From JABWBD01 sp040768665 (GTDB lineage: Bacteria; Planctomycetota; Planctomycetia; Pirellulales; Thermoguttaceae), in contig JAXGMN010000060.1 of NCBI GenBank assembly GCA_040768665.1, positions 13,611 to 77,610 on the forward strand: DNA of 64,000 bases, written 5' to 3'. Each line of letters starts with the position of its first letter. Position 1 is the first letter of the stretch. A model generated the notes under the pieces. The model saw only the letters and a program-made list of their open reading frames with translations, made no database searches and was not told the DNA's origin. This document shows, piece after piece, positions 16,641 to 27,100 of this stretch. The translations under genes were made by a program, and so were the position numbers.

Positions 16641-17999
16641 ATGCGAGACCAGCAACATTTCCTCTGGAGTCTGGTTCTTTTCTTGGCGGCAGGCGTACCC
16701 GCCCTGTCCCAGGACAAACCACCTTCTCGACCGCATCTTGCCGACTACAATTCTGAGCTTAGGCAATCGGACGGACGGGTGGACGCCGATGCGATGGTCA
16801 GGCGGCTGAAGGAACTGGGCGTCACGACGTACTACTGGCTCATCTGGCACGCGGAAACCGACTGGGATGACCTCAAGGTATTCCTGCCCAAGGCGGCCGA
16901 GGCAAACATCGACGTATGGGTTTATCTGGTGCCGCCATCCGAAAGCCCGCCGAACTTCGGCACCCGCTATTCCGAGCCGTTTCGCTTGGATTATGTCCGC
17001 TGGGGAGAGGAGATCGCCCGCCTCTCCCTCGAGCATTCCAACCTGACGGCCTGGGTGATCGACGATTTCTACGCCAACCATAAGTTCTTCACCCCGGCCT
17101 ACCTCGGTGAGATCCGGAGGAAATCGAAGGCCGTCAATCCCCGTCTGGCATTTCTGCCGCTGATGTACTTCCCGCAAGTCACGCCGTCATTTGTTGAGGA
17201 CTACCGCCCGGTCATCGACGGCGCCGTGGTGGCGTATCTCCAGGATCGAGACGAGATTGAGCGGACATGGGCCGTTCTCAACGATGGAACAATTCGACCC
17301 ACGAGCGAACTCCGCTATCCGTCGAACACTCGGTCGCGACCGGGAGACTTCGTGACGGCCGGCCAGTCGATCAAGGTGCTGCCTGGAGACCACTACGAGA
17401 TTCGCCTGGTCGAACGGGATGCGTTTGCGGGGCCGACGGCCGGTTATCACTTCAAGCAACTGCTGGTGGACGGCAACGTCGTTTGGGAGGAGGATGTGGC
17501 GGGCGGTTCGAGCGGTTGGCGCGACGTGAGGGTCGATGTAACCGAGCAGGTGCGTGGCAAGAGGGAAGTGACGCTGGCGTTTCGACTGCTCGACAAAAAG
17601 GGCGTCGGCAACTTTCCGCTGCAATGGCGTCTCAAGGATCTACACGGTGAGAACCTGAAATTCGATGCGGACTTGACCGAGCCGGAGAAATGGAAGGCAA
17701 GTAAGCAGGGGGCTTTCGAGACCGGGTTTGGTGCCGGCCCGAAGATCGGCCGGCGGCGATTCCATATTCCCTTCATTTCAATGACCGCCGCGAATCCGCA
17801 CGAATTCGCCCAGCGGCACGGCGAACCGGCCACTCCCCAGCGAATCTCCCAGCACCTCCGGCTCTCCTTGGAGGCGTATCGGGACGGCAAGTGCGACGGC
17901 GTCGTCACCTACTGCCTCGACAAGCGGCCCAATAGCCCCGCGTTCCCATTGGTGCGGAAGCTGTACCAGGAGTTTGGTGATTCCCGGGCACGGCGATAG
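16641..17999 (+). CDS. Secreted TIM-barrel (glycoside-hydrolase-like) protein
   Basis: 452 residues starting with a signal peptide (hydrophobic WSLVLFLAAGVPALS, cleavage near 23). GGAG lies nine bases before the ATG. The first ~200 residues read as alternating strands and helices of a (beta/alpha) barrel: LKELGVTTYYWLIWHAETDW, IDVWVYLVPPSE, LTAWVIDDFYANH and PRLAFLPLMYF. The paired Asp residues in WVIDDF lie where glycosidases of this kind hold catalytic acids. A beta-sandwich-like insert follows (FKQLLVDGNVVWEEDVAG to REVTLAFRLLDKKG), and the barrel seems to resume at the end (GKCDGVVTYCLDK). It resembles DUF4434-type proteins, but the family is uncertain and the substrate unknown. Confidence 0.6.
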   Translation: MRDQQHFLWSLVLFLAAGVPALSQDKPPSRPHLADYNSELRQSDGRVDADAMVRRLKELGVTTYYWLIWHAETDWDDLKVFLPKAAEANIDVWVYLVPPSESPPNFGTRYSEPFRLDYVRWGEEIARLSLEHSNLTAWVIDDFYANHKFFTPAYLGEIRRKSKAVNPRLAFLPLMYFPQVTPSFVEDYRPVIDGAVVAYLQDRDEIERTWAVLNDGTIRPTSELRYPSNTRSRPGDFVTAGQSIKVLPGDHYEIRLVERDAFAGPTAGYHFKQLLVDGNVVWEEDVAGGSSGWRDVRVDVTEQVRGKREVTLAFRLLDKKGVGNFPLQWRLKDLHGENLKFDADLTEPEKWKASKQGAFETGFGAGPKIGRRRFHIPFISMTAANPHEFAQRHGEPATPQRISQHLRLSLEAYRDGKCDGVVTYCLDKRPNSPAFPLVRKLYQEFGDSRARR

Positions 18000-18131
18000 C
18001 CCACACAACGATCTTCATGGTATGCTTGCATCTCTGCAATCCTTTCCGTTCACCCCTTCGCTTGCCCCGTGCCGTACCCCATTCCTTTCCGGCGAACACC
18101 GGCCCTGGGCCACAAATCCTGCAACCTGATT

Positions 18132-20430
18132 CTATGACATCCTCACGTGTGCGACATACTTCCCGTGTGCTTCTTGCTTTTGTTCCACCAGCAGCGATTG
18201 GTCCTGCACGGTCGGATTATCGGCCAAAAACCGCGACAGCGGTGCAACCACTCGATGTTCGATCGTTCGCTGCAAAGGCCGGGCGCCGTAGCGGATGTCG
18301 AAACCCTCTTCCGCGAGCCATTCGACCAGGCCTTCGGCGAACTGCAGGCGCAATCCGCGCCTCGCGATGCCTTCCCGGCGGCTCAGATCGTTGAGCTCCT
18401 TGCGGGTGATCGCGAGGCAGACGTCGCGACCGAGCGGGCGGAACGTCACCAGGCCGTCCAGCCGGTTGAAAAACTCCGGCCGGAAGAACTCCCGGACCTC
18501 GCGCTGGTAGTTGTCCGCCGATCCGTCGGAAAACCCGATCGATTGCCCGCGGGCGGAGCCCAGATTGCTGGTCATGATCACCACCGCCGTGCGAAACCAC
18601 GTGGTTCGGCCGTAGCGGTCGGTCAGCCGGCCTTCGTCCAGCAGGCCCAGCAGCATGTCGAACGCCTCCGGGCAGGCTTTTTCGATTTCGTCCAGCAGCA
18701 CCACCGCGAACGGCTGTACCCGCACACGGCTCACGAAATCGCTGGGAGTGCCGTCCGGCTTTGCGATCAGGCGTTCCGCCGCCCAGGGCGCCGAGTACTC
18801 GCTCATGTCAAGACGCACGAGCCGTCCGGCCGCGTCGCCGTGTCCGAAGAGATAGTCGGCGAGCGTCTTGGCCAACTGCGTCTTGCCGACACCGGTGGGC
18901 CCGCAGAACAACAGCGATCCGAGCGGTCGCCGCGGATCGTTGAGTCCGGCCTTGAACGTCGAGATCAGCCTCGCAACCGCGTGGCACGCTTCGTCCTGGC
19001 CGATGACCTGTTTTTGAAGTTCGCCGCAGACGTCGTCGAACTCCAGCGGCACGTCGTCGTCGAGGAAGAGCTCCGGCAGCCCGGTTTCGCGAGTGAACTG
19101 GTCGACGACAACGCCGACGTCGACGCGTCCGGTGCGGTTTTGAGCTGTCCGATCCAGGAGTCGGCGGAGAAACCCCGTGCCCGCCCCCGGCAGCGGACGG
19201 TAGGGGACGAACCGGCGGTAGAGCCGGACGACCGCGTCGGCGGCGAGATCGTCGATTTCCAGCCGGGCGTCGCGAGCCATGATCGCGGCCGCGCGATTGA
19301 CGGCCGACCGCGCTTTGACCAGCGGCAACTCGTCCACACGGATCGTGTCGAAAACTTGCAGCAAGGCCGGCAGTAATCTTCGGCACGCCTCCAGCTCCGC
19401 CGGCGTCGCTTCGGCAACCATGCGAAGCTGCCCGCTCTGCAAGTACGGCAGGAAGAAAGCGGCGATACCCGCCGAGGGATCGCGGCCTCCCTGGCGGATC
19501 AACTCGGCGAGGCTGTCGATGCACAAGAGACCGTCGATCTCGGACAGTTCGTCGATGATCTGTTCGCACCGCTCCTGCCATTGGCCCAAGTACTGCATCC
19601 CGGCGATCAGCCGCGAGCCGGTGGTCTGCCAGTAACGATGACGTTGGCGGGCCGCCGTATCTTCATCGCTGGTGGTTCGCTCCCGCTCGATCGCCCGAAC
19701 CGCGTTGACGATCAGCGTCGTCTTTCCCACGCCGTCCTCGCCGACCAACAGCACGCTGCCGGTCCGGCCGCGAAGCCGCTCGGCCAACTGCGTCACTTCC
19801 GCGTCCCGTTCGTAAGCGGCCGAGTACGCCCTGCGGAATTCGACCGCCCCAACCGGACGGGCGACCTGATCGAGCGTAGGCGGAACTTTCGGGCTTTCGG
19901 CCGCACGCCGCCGGGCGGAAGGAATCTTGACGATGACCTGCTCGAGCCGAACCATCTTGGGTGGCAGGAACTGGGCGATCTCGCCGGGTGTGCGGCCCTC
20001 CAGGGCGCCCCGCACCCGCTGGACGACCATTCCCCGCAAGCGCGTCGGCATCGTAGCAATAGAATCCCAAACCCAGCGTCGGCACCGAGCAGCAAAGGAT
20101 ACCGCTGCGGGTGCGACCGCGGACACAGGGAAGCTTCAGCCCGATCGTATGATCGCACGGATACGGTCGGCTCCACTCGCCGGCCCGGTATTCCGGCCGC
20201 ACTTCGACCGGCACGTGAAAGAGAACCGGCTCCAGGAAATCACTGGCCACCTCCTCATCGCGGGCCTTCACCGTCCACTCGAAATACGATTTCAACTGCT
20301 TCAGGGCTCCAGCCTGCGCGGTGTCGACCACCGTAATCGGCTCGCCGTGATGCAGGCCTTCCAGCGTCCTCACCGTGATCAGCCCCTGATCATCCTCCCA
20401 AACGGCAACGGGAATCTTCACCGGGGGCAT
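18132..20430 (-). CDS. ClpB-like double AAA+ ATPase (third of three; +1 frameshift)
   Basis: The ATG at 20430 follows TTAGGAG. The N-terminal frame runs to about 20045 (YCYDADA), after which the conserved protein continues one base on (RLRGMVVQRVRGALEG). The span, 2,299 nt, is one base more than a multiple of three, so a single-base insertion near 20045 explains it. Corrected length is ~765 residues. The first AAA+ module has Walker A GEDGVGKT near 227 but a weak Walker B (LLCIDSLAEL). The second is complete: GPTGVGKT near 508, AVVLLDEIEKA near 575, sensor-1 IMTSNLGS and sensor-2 GARPLQR. Unlike its two paralogues it stops soon after sensor-2. The family unfolds proteins using ATP; the target here is unknown. 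The frameshift could be mutation, sequence error or recoding. Confidence 0.75.
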
Positions 20431-20458
20431 GGCAGGGGTCTCCTAAGTGCGGCAGCGG

Positions 20459-20541
20459 GAGGAAAGGGGACTGGTCCCGTCGCGCGGATCGGTGTTTCGC
20501 GACGTTCGAGGCATCGGCGACGGTGCCTGACCCCTTTCCTC
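20459..20541. repeat. Palindromic repeat between ClpB-like genes
   Basis: Arms gaggaaaggggactggtccc (20459-20478) and ggtgcctgacccctttcctc (20522-20541) pair over most of their length, and the centre has a second pairing (cgtcgcg/cgcgacg). It lies in the 206-bp gap between the second and third ATPase genes and may form an mRNA hairpin that lowers expression of the last gene. It belongs to the GGGGAC palindrome group. Confidence 0.6.
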
Positions 20542-20636
20542 ACGCCCTTGCCATCTCGAATGCCCGCGGCTTGTCCGCGGGATCGTTACGCTCCTTGCTA
20601 CATACGCCACGGCATCACCTTCCCTCTCAATTTGCG

Positions 20637-23600
20637 TTATCCGATCCTCTCCAATTCTGCCGGCGGCGGCAACGTCGCCACGAGCGCCGCCCAGGCGTTC
20701 ACCGAGCCGTTGCCCGTCGCTCGCAATCCCGAGCGGAAATCGGCCACGCGTCGGTATCCTCGACCGCCCGGAGCATAAAGAGCCACAACCGGCAACCACG
20801 AAAACAGCCCGCTCGCCTCGCTGCTGCCGTTGGCGAAGTCAGTCAGATGTTCCTCGAGCGTTTCTCCATAGTCTGAATCCTCCGGGACCGGCAAGACCAC
20901 CGTCTGAAGCGGGTGCATGCGGCCGTGCTCGTCAGCAAACAGGTACGTACCCGCCGTTCTCGCGAGAATCGCCTCGCTGCAAACGCCTTCGAAGCCCAAG
21001 ACCGTCAGGTCGAGTTCCTTCATGAGCCGGTCTTGGAGCGGCCCCGGGCTGAGAAGCTCCCACCAGCCGGCTGCCGAATCGGTGACCTCCGACAGCGAGA
21101 GCGTACAGGCAAGCATCGCGATGCCCGCGTCGGGATCATCCCCGGATTCGTCCAGCGGGAGTGTGGACTGGCAACTCTCGAGGTCACGGGCCAGGGCGTT
21201 CCGTTCGCGACCGCTATGGCGAAGTCCTCGCACAACGATCAGGACCCGCTCGCGACGCCAATCCGGCGCAGGCCGGACTGCCTCCAGCCACGCCAGCGAT
21301 TCGCAGACCCGCCGCAGCCGCAATTGCTGAGCATCGGCGGAGACGCTCTCGTCCGCCGGCTGCGAGGTCAATTCCGCGAGGTAGGCGTGGATGTCGTCTG
21401 CCGCCACCATTTCCTGCAGCACCTGCCGCGTATGCCGCCTCGGATAATCGAGCGCACATAATCTCACGGCGCTGGGCCGCTTGGGAGCGATGGCAGGCCC
21501 AGCGATGTCGTCCCAGTCTCGGCGGCGGCTCTCTCGCAGCTCGTCGAGTTCGCGGCGAATTGCGGTAAGCGCGTCCTTGAACCCGAAGTAGAGTTCCTGT
21601 TCAGGGCGAAGGTTCCCGGGTATTAACTCGCCGTCCGGCCGATGCTCTGCCGCCTCCTGCTCCATCCGTTCCAATGCGGCTCGGGCGTTTCGCAACGTAC
21701 GTTCGGAGGCGTCGATCGTCTCCGCGACCCGCTCTCCCGGCCATCGCTCCGCCTCTTTCAGCGCGATCGCCTCCGGGCAAAGCCGCTCCCCCCGCCGGGC
21801 CAGCGAGACGATCATCGGCAGATCGCGAGGCAGCGCGGCCACCTCGACCGACAGCGGCCGAACGACGTGGTCTTCGACCGCCCGCTTCATGGCCCTTGCG
21901 CCCAGGGCCGGATCGTAGCCTCGCTCGATGACCCAATCCTCGGCTCCGGGCAATAATTCCAGCGTGCACTGCCTCCGCACGAACCCTTCGCGGCCAAACA
22001 CGTCGGCAAGTGTCTTGCGCGCGATCCGGCCCAGTTCCTCGCGGTTGAGCGAGTCAAAAGGAATGATGCGATCCAGCCGGTTGAACAGCTCCGGGCGAAA
22101 AAACTCCCGCACCTCGCGGAGATAGGCGTCGTGGCGCTGGTGGCGGTCGCCCAAAAAGCCCACCTGCGAGGCGGCCTCGCGGGTGCCGAGGTTCGATGTG
22201 AGGATCACGATCACGTTGCTGAAATCGACCGTCCGTCCCAGGGCATCCGAAAGGCGCGCATCGCCGAGGATCTGAAGCAAGAGATCGAAGACGGTGGGGT
22301 GAGCCTTCTCGATCTCGTCCAACAGGAGCACGGAGAACGGCTGTTGCCGGATCGCGCTGGCCAGCAGACCGTCGGGCCGATCGAACGTGCCGACCAGCCG
22401 TGCGGCCGAATCGGGCGAAGAAAACTCGTTCATGTCAAACCGCAGAAGCCGGTCCTCCGATCCGAACAGATACCGCGCCAGGGCCTTCGCCGACTCGGTC
22501 TTGCCGACGCCGGTCGGGCCGAGAAAGAGCATCGAGGTCAACGGCTTCTGCGGATCGTTGAGCTGCGATTTGGCCACCATCACCACGTCGGCCATCGCCT
22601 CCAGCGCCGCCTGCTGACCGATGATCGACTGCCGGAGCGCCTCGAGCACCTCCTGCCGTTCGAGCGTCTCGTACCGGTTGAGCAACTGCGGATCCAGCCC
22701 GGTGCGGTCCTGGAAATGCTCGAGTACGTGCTGCCGGGTGATGTCGCCGGAGTGCTTGCGGACCAACTGCTCGAGCGCCACGGCGGTCTTGCCCGGGTTG
22801 GCCAGCTCGGCCTGGTAGCGGCGGGTCAATTCGAGCACGGTGGGAAGCACGTCGATTGCAAACCGGCAGCCGTGCTTTGCCTCGAACTGGCGGACCAGGC
22901 GCAGCACGAGCGGCAGCAGCCGGTCGCTCGCCGGCTCCTCCAGCGGCAGCACGCGAAACAGGTCGGCGAAACCGCGGTCGCGCTCTCGCAACACCCGCCA
23001 GGCCTCGGGCGTCATCTCGGCCACGATGCGGACCTCGCCCCTTTCCACGTAGGGTTTCAAGACGTCGGCCACCGAGAGATTCGAGTTGCTGGTGATGCCG
23101 GCGTGGTACAGGCCCAGGACGTCGTCGAAGTAGAGCACGTGCTCGCGCTTCCTCGCCGTCTTGAGGATGGCCAGCAGCCGCTCTTCCCACTGGCCCACGT
23201 ACATCATGCCCGACACGAGCCGCTGCGGCGCGATCGCCCAGACGTTGTTCTTCCGCTCGAACGGACTGCGGCGCCGCGCCACGCGGCGAAACACCGCCTC
23301 GTGCACCAGCGCCGTCTTGCCGACCATCGGCGGACCGAGAATCATCACCGGGGCGGCATCTTTGCCGCCGATCAGCCGTTCAAGCTCGGCCACCTGTGGC
23401 TCGCCATCGAAGAACCGCCGCAGTCCGTCGGGATAGAGATGGTCGAGGCAGGTGCCGACCTTCGCCAGTTCGACCGCCCCCTCCACCTGCTCCGCAGGCC
23501 CGAGCAGCGCCAGGAACCTATCGCGCTCGCTGCGGAGATCCTGATGCGTGTCGACGTTGAACTCGACGTACTCCAGCCACAGCTCGTGCCGCTCGGTGAA

Positions 23601-24131
23601 CGGGCCGAGCGCAAGTTGCAGTTCCGCCTCGCCGTCGCTCCGCTCGAGCTTCTTAAAATATTCCGAATAGACCTCGGTGGTACGCACTGCCAGGTCCTGG
23701 CCCCGCTGAAGTTCGAACCAGAGCTCGGGCAGGTGCGGCGAGAACGCCAGGCGGCGGCCGAGGTGCTCGAACACGGCGATGGGAAAACGGCCGTCGCACG
23801 TCTGCCGCCGCAGGTCCAGCCGCAGTTTGAGCTGGTGAAGCTTCAGATCGGGGCAGAACGTGTAGCGAACCAATTCGCGGTGCTTGCCGCTCTTGCCGTC
23901 GGCCGAGAGCTGCTTGGCAAGCAGCCCGACCAGCTTCGCCTTGGCCCGCACGAGGTCGCGGTCCTGGGCCGCCGGCGAGTTGAAGAAGAGCGGCCGGATG
24001 TGAAACAGCCGGGCGCGGGATTCCGGTTGCCCCGGCCCCGAGCCGCCCGCGTGCGGCAGGGCCGACGAAGCCGCCGCCGCTTCGCCTTGAACCTTCCGCG
24101 ACTCGACCAGGATCGGCAGCTCAATACGCAT
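20637..24131 (-). CDS. ClpB-like double AAA+ ATPase (second of three) with long C-terminal extension
   Basis: 1,164 residues. The ATG follows CAAGGAG and overlaps the end of the upstream paralogue by 11 bp, so translation is probably coupled. A ~230-residue N-terminal region shared with the paralogues comes first. AAA+ module 1 has GPPMVGKT near 264 and a Walker B-like VLYFDDVLGL. Module 2 is canonical ClpB-type: GPTGVGKT near 536, VLLLDEIEKAHP near 600, VILTSNLGT, and sensor-2 LGARAMKRA near 742. The last ~350 residues are not ClpB; they include LTVLGFEGVCSEAIL, then an EHGRMHPLQTVVLPVPED segment that resembles the beta-sheet of peptide-chain-release-factor (PCRF) domains, without a GGQ loop. 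No ClpB N-domain or M-domain was seen. Protein remodelling is the inferred activity. Confidence 0.85.
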   Translation of the reverse strand: MRIELPILVESRKVQGEAAAASSALPHAGGSGPGQPESRARLFHIRPLFFNSPAAQDRDLVRAKAKLVGLLAKQLSADGKSGKHRELVRYTFCPDLKLHQLKLRLDLRRQTCDGRFPIAVFEHLGRRLAFSPHLPELWFELQRGQDLAVRTTEVYSEYFKKLERSDGEAELQLALGPFTERHELWLEYVEFNVDTHQDLRSERDRFLALLGPAEQVEGAVELAKVGTCLDHLYPDGLRRFFDGEPQVAELERLIGGKDAAPVMILGPPMVGKTALVHEAVFRRVARRRSPFERKNNVWAIAPQRLVSGMMYVGQWEERLLAILKTARKREHVLYFDDVLGLYHAGITSNSNLSVADVLKPYVERGEVRIVAEMTPEAWRVLRERDRGFADLFRVLPLEEPASDRLLPLVLRLVRQFEAKHGCRFAIDVLPTVLELTRRYQAELANPGKTAVALEQLVRKHSGDITRQHVLEHFQDRTGLDPQLLNRYETLERQEVLEALRQSIIGQQAALEAMADVVMVAKSQLNDPQKPLTSMLFLGPTGVGKTESAKALARYLFGSEDRLLRFDMNEFSSPDSAARLVGTFDRPDGLLASAIRQQPFSVLLLDEIEKAHPTVFDLLLQILGDARLSDALGRTVDFSNVIVILTSNLGTREAASQVGFLGDRHQRHDAYLREVREFFRPELFNRLDRIIPFDSLNREELGRIARKTLADVFGREGFVRRQCTLELLPGAEDWVIERGYDPALGARAMKRAVEDHVVRPLSVEVAALPRDLPMIVSLARRGERLCPEAIALKEAERWPGERVAETIDASERTLRNARAALERMEQEAAEHRPDGELIPGNLRPEQELYFGFKDALTAIRRELDELRESRRRDWDDIAGPAIAPKRPSAVRLCALDYPRRHTRQVLQEMVAADDIHAYLAELTSQPADESVSADAQQLRLRRVCESLAWLEAVRPAPDWRRERVLIVVRGLRHSGRERNALARDLESCQSTLPLDESGDDPDAGIAMLACTLSLSEVTDSAAGWWELLSPGPLQDRLMKELDLTVLGFEGVCSEAILARTAGTYLFADEHGRMHPLQTVVLPVPEDSDYGETLEEHLTDFANGSSEASGLFSWLPVVALYAPGGRGYRRVADFRSGLRATGNGSVNAWAALVATLPPPAELERIG

Positions 24132-27100
24132 GGACCCAACTCCTTGCCGCTTTCATGAGCTGCTCTTCGAACCAGGGGGCGAGAAGCTCCTCGAGCTGCT
24201 TGCCTTTCCAATACTGGCTTCGTCCGGACGCCTTGTCCTCCACCCGCTGCTTCTTCTCGTCGTAGACCCGCCGGAGAGGATGTGAGTTCATCACCGTCCG
24301 CATGTGGATCTTATCCGGAGGACGGTACTCGGCGATCGGGACCGACGCCGTGTCGACGATGGCATCTTCCATGCCCGCAGCGTCGACGAACCGATGGCGG
24401 CCGGTCTCCAGAGCAAACCAAGGCTGGGCGAGATAGCCCGCAAACTCCAGGGCCAGGCCGTATATCTGGGCGCCCTCGCTGGAGAAAAACTCAATGGGGT
24501 TTTCTTGGCAGATCGCTTCGAGCCGCGCCGCCCCCTTGGCCGAGCCGCGCGCAGCGTCGCCGGTTTCGGGCTCGGCCAGCGCGACGATCCGATCGGCCGC
24601 GATGCCCGTCGTAGGTCCTCGCACAATCCGCCAGCTTCGCACTCGGTAATCCCGGCTGCGGGCGATCGCCAAGTAGAGGTGGAGTAATGCGTTGATCGGT
24701 TTGGGCTTCGGCGAGTACAAAGCGACCAGGAAGCGGTCGGGCTGGGACAGTCCGCGATGGAAGAGCTCGAGATACAGGCGATCGAGTTCGTCGCGGCGGT
24801 CGGTCAACTCGCGCTCACTTCCGTCGGCGCGCGCGGTCTGCTCCTGGTAGAGCGCAACGAGGATCCGCTCTTCCAAATGCGAGGCCCCCTCGGCCGTCTG
24901 TGCGATCCTGCCCAAAAGGTCTTCCAGCGACGCGATCTTCTCCTGCACCACCGGATCGGGCGGAGCAAGCGTCCGGATTGCCTTCGACGCCCGAGCGATC
25001 AACTTCTGGCGGCGGAGTTCGGCAGAGCGGAGCCGCTCGAGCTGCGTCCGCAGATCGCATGCCGCCCGGCATTCCAGCAGTGAGACGGCCTCACGGCGAA
25101 ACTTCACCGCGCGGGCCGCGAGACTGTTGTCGCTAAGTCTGGCCCGGACGTCGGCGAGCGATCCGCCGTCGTCGGCCCGCACCCGCACCTGGATCTGCCG
25201 CCCGGAAGCACCGACGGCCGCTTCCAAGGGAATCTGTCCCTGGTATTCGTTCAGTGCCGTGCCCAGCGGAGCCAGTACGTGGCGCTCAATGGCCCGATCG
25301 ATCGGGCGGGCTCCGTAGCGCGGATCGTAGGCGAGACGCACGATCTCGGCGGCCAGCGAATCGCCGAACGCAACGTTCACGTTGCGAAAGCGGATCCCCT
25401 CGCGGCGCCTGAGCCGTTCGAGCTTTTCGCGGGTGATCGCCAGCAGGGCCTCCTGGTCGAGCGGAAGAAAGAGAACGATCCGGTCGATCCGGTTGAACAA
25501 CTCGGGCCGGACCGCTTCTTGGACCGCCCGCAGAAAGTGGTCGGCCGCGGGCGGTGGAGCCCCGTCGGCGCCGCCGAGGCGGATCTTTCCGCGGCCGAAC
25601 GATTCGCTCCCGAGATTCGACGTCATGATGATCACCGAGTTGCGAAAATCGGCGAGCCGGCCGGATGCGTCGGTCAGTCGGCCCTCGCCGAGGACCTGCA
25701 AGAGCAGGTCGAAGAAACGGCGATGGGCCTTTTCGAACTCGTCCAACAGCACCACGCCGAACGGCTGCTCACGGACCTTCGAGGTCAATACGCCCTCGCT
25801 GCCGTCGAGCCCGCCGATCAGCCGGTCGATCGAGAGCGGGTCGGCATACTCGCTCATGTCGATCCGGACCATCCGGCGGCGGTCGCGATAGAGAAACTCG
25901 GCCAGGCTGCGGGCCATCTCCGTCTTGCCGACCCCGGTCGGGCCAATGAACAACAGCGACGCGATCGGACGCGCGGGCTGCGCCAACGCCGCCTTGGCCG
26001 CCGCGAGGATGTCGACGACCACCTCGATCGCCGAGTCCTGCCCGATGATTCGCTGGGCGAACCAGCGGCGGACCGTCTCGACATTCAGCGGGATCTCTTC
26101 GTCCAGCAAAAACCGCGGCAGCCCCGTTTCGCGGGCGAAGGCGGCCGTCACGTCGGCGGCGGTAATCTCGGCGTTGCGTGCCGCCGCGTCGACCAGGCTC
26201 CGCAGGAACCGTAGCGGCCGGCCCGGCAGGGCCGAGTAGGTGCAGTAGCGATTGTGCAATCGGTCGAGCGTCTTGAGCGCATCGCCGACCAATTGCACCC
26301 GCCGCTGCCGGGACCAGATGGCCGCCGTTTTCCGAAGAATCATCCGATTGCTTTTCGCGCTGGGCGGCTCGACCTGGACCACGGAAAACGCCCCGACCAG
26401 CCCGGGCACATCGCGCTCGAGGATCGTCCGTTGTTCTTCCGTGCACTCGGCGATCGCCAGCAACTCCCCCCGCTCCAGGTACGGCCGCAAGAATTCGGCG
26501 ACGCCTTCATCGCTGGCGGCCGATCTGCCGACCTGCAACAGTTCCATCAGGTTTCCCAGGTGCACGATCGCCTTCGTCTTGGCCGCCTCGCGGCAGATCG
26601 CTTGGCACCGCTGTTGCCACATGCCGAACCCGCACATCCCGGCCACAATCCTCGCCCCGCTGGTCGTCCAGAACGGCGTTCTGCCCAGCCCATGATCGCC
26701 TCGCCTGCGGCACAGTTCGTGAACCAGCGCCGTCTTCCCAACGCCCGACGGCCCGACGAGAAGCACGCTCCTCGCAACTCGGCCGGCAAAACTCTCGGCA
26801 AGCGTCGCGATAAGCGCGTCCCGCTCGAAGACCTGAGGGGTGGCCATTGCGCAAAGATCGGTCGCCACCTCGGCGATCGGCGACTTCTGGGTCTTCTCCT
26901 CTTCGCCCAGTGCGATCTGCTTGGGCGTCCTCACTTCAGCCTGAAACTCCGTTCGGACGACGGTCAGCCCGACAACCCGTTGGAGCCAGTACAGTCGGCC
27001 GAGCGAGGTCGTCTCCTTTTCCCGCCGCAGGGCCAAGAGGATCTCGCGCTCGGCCCGCTGAGCCAGCTCATCGCGATCTTCGGCAATGGCCGCAATGCCG

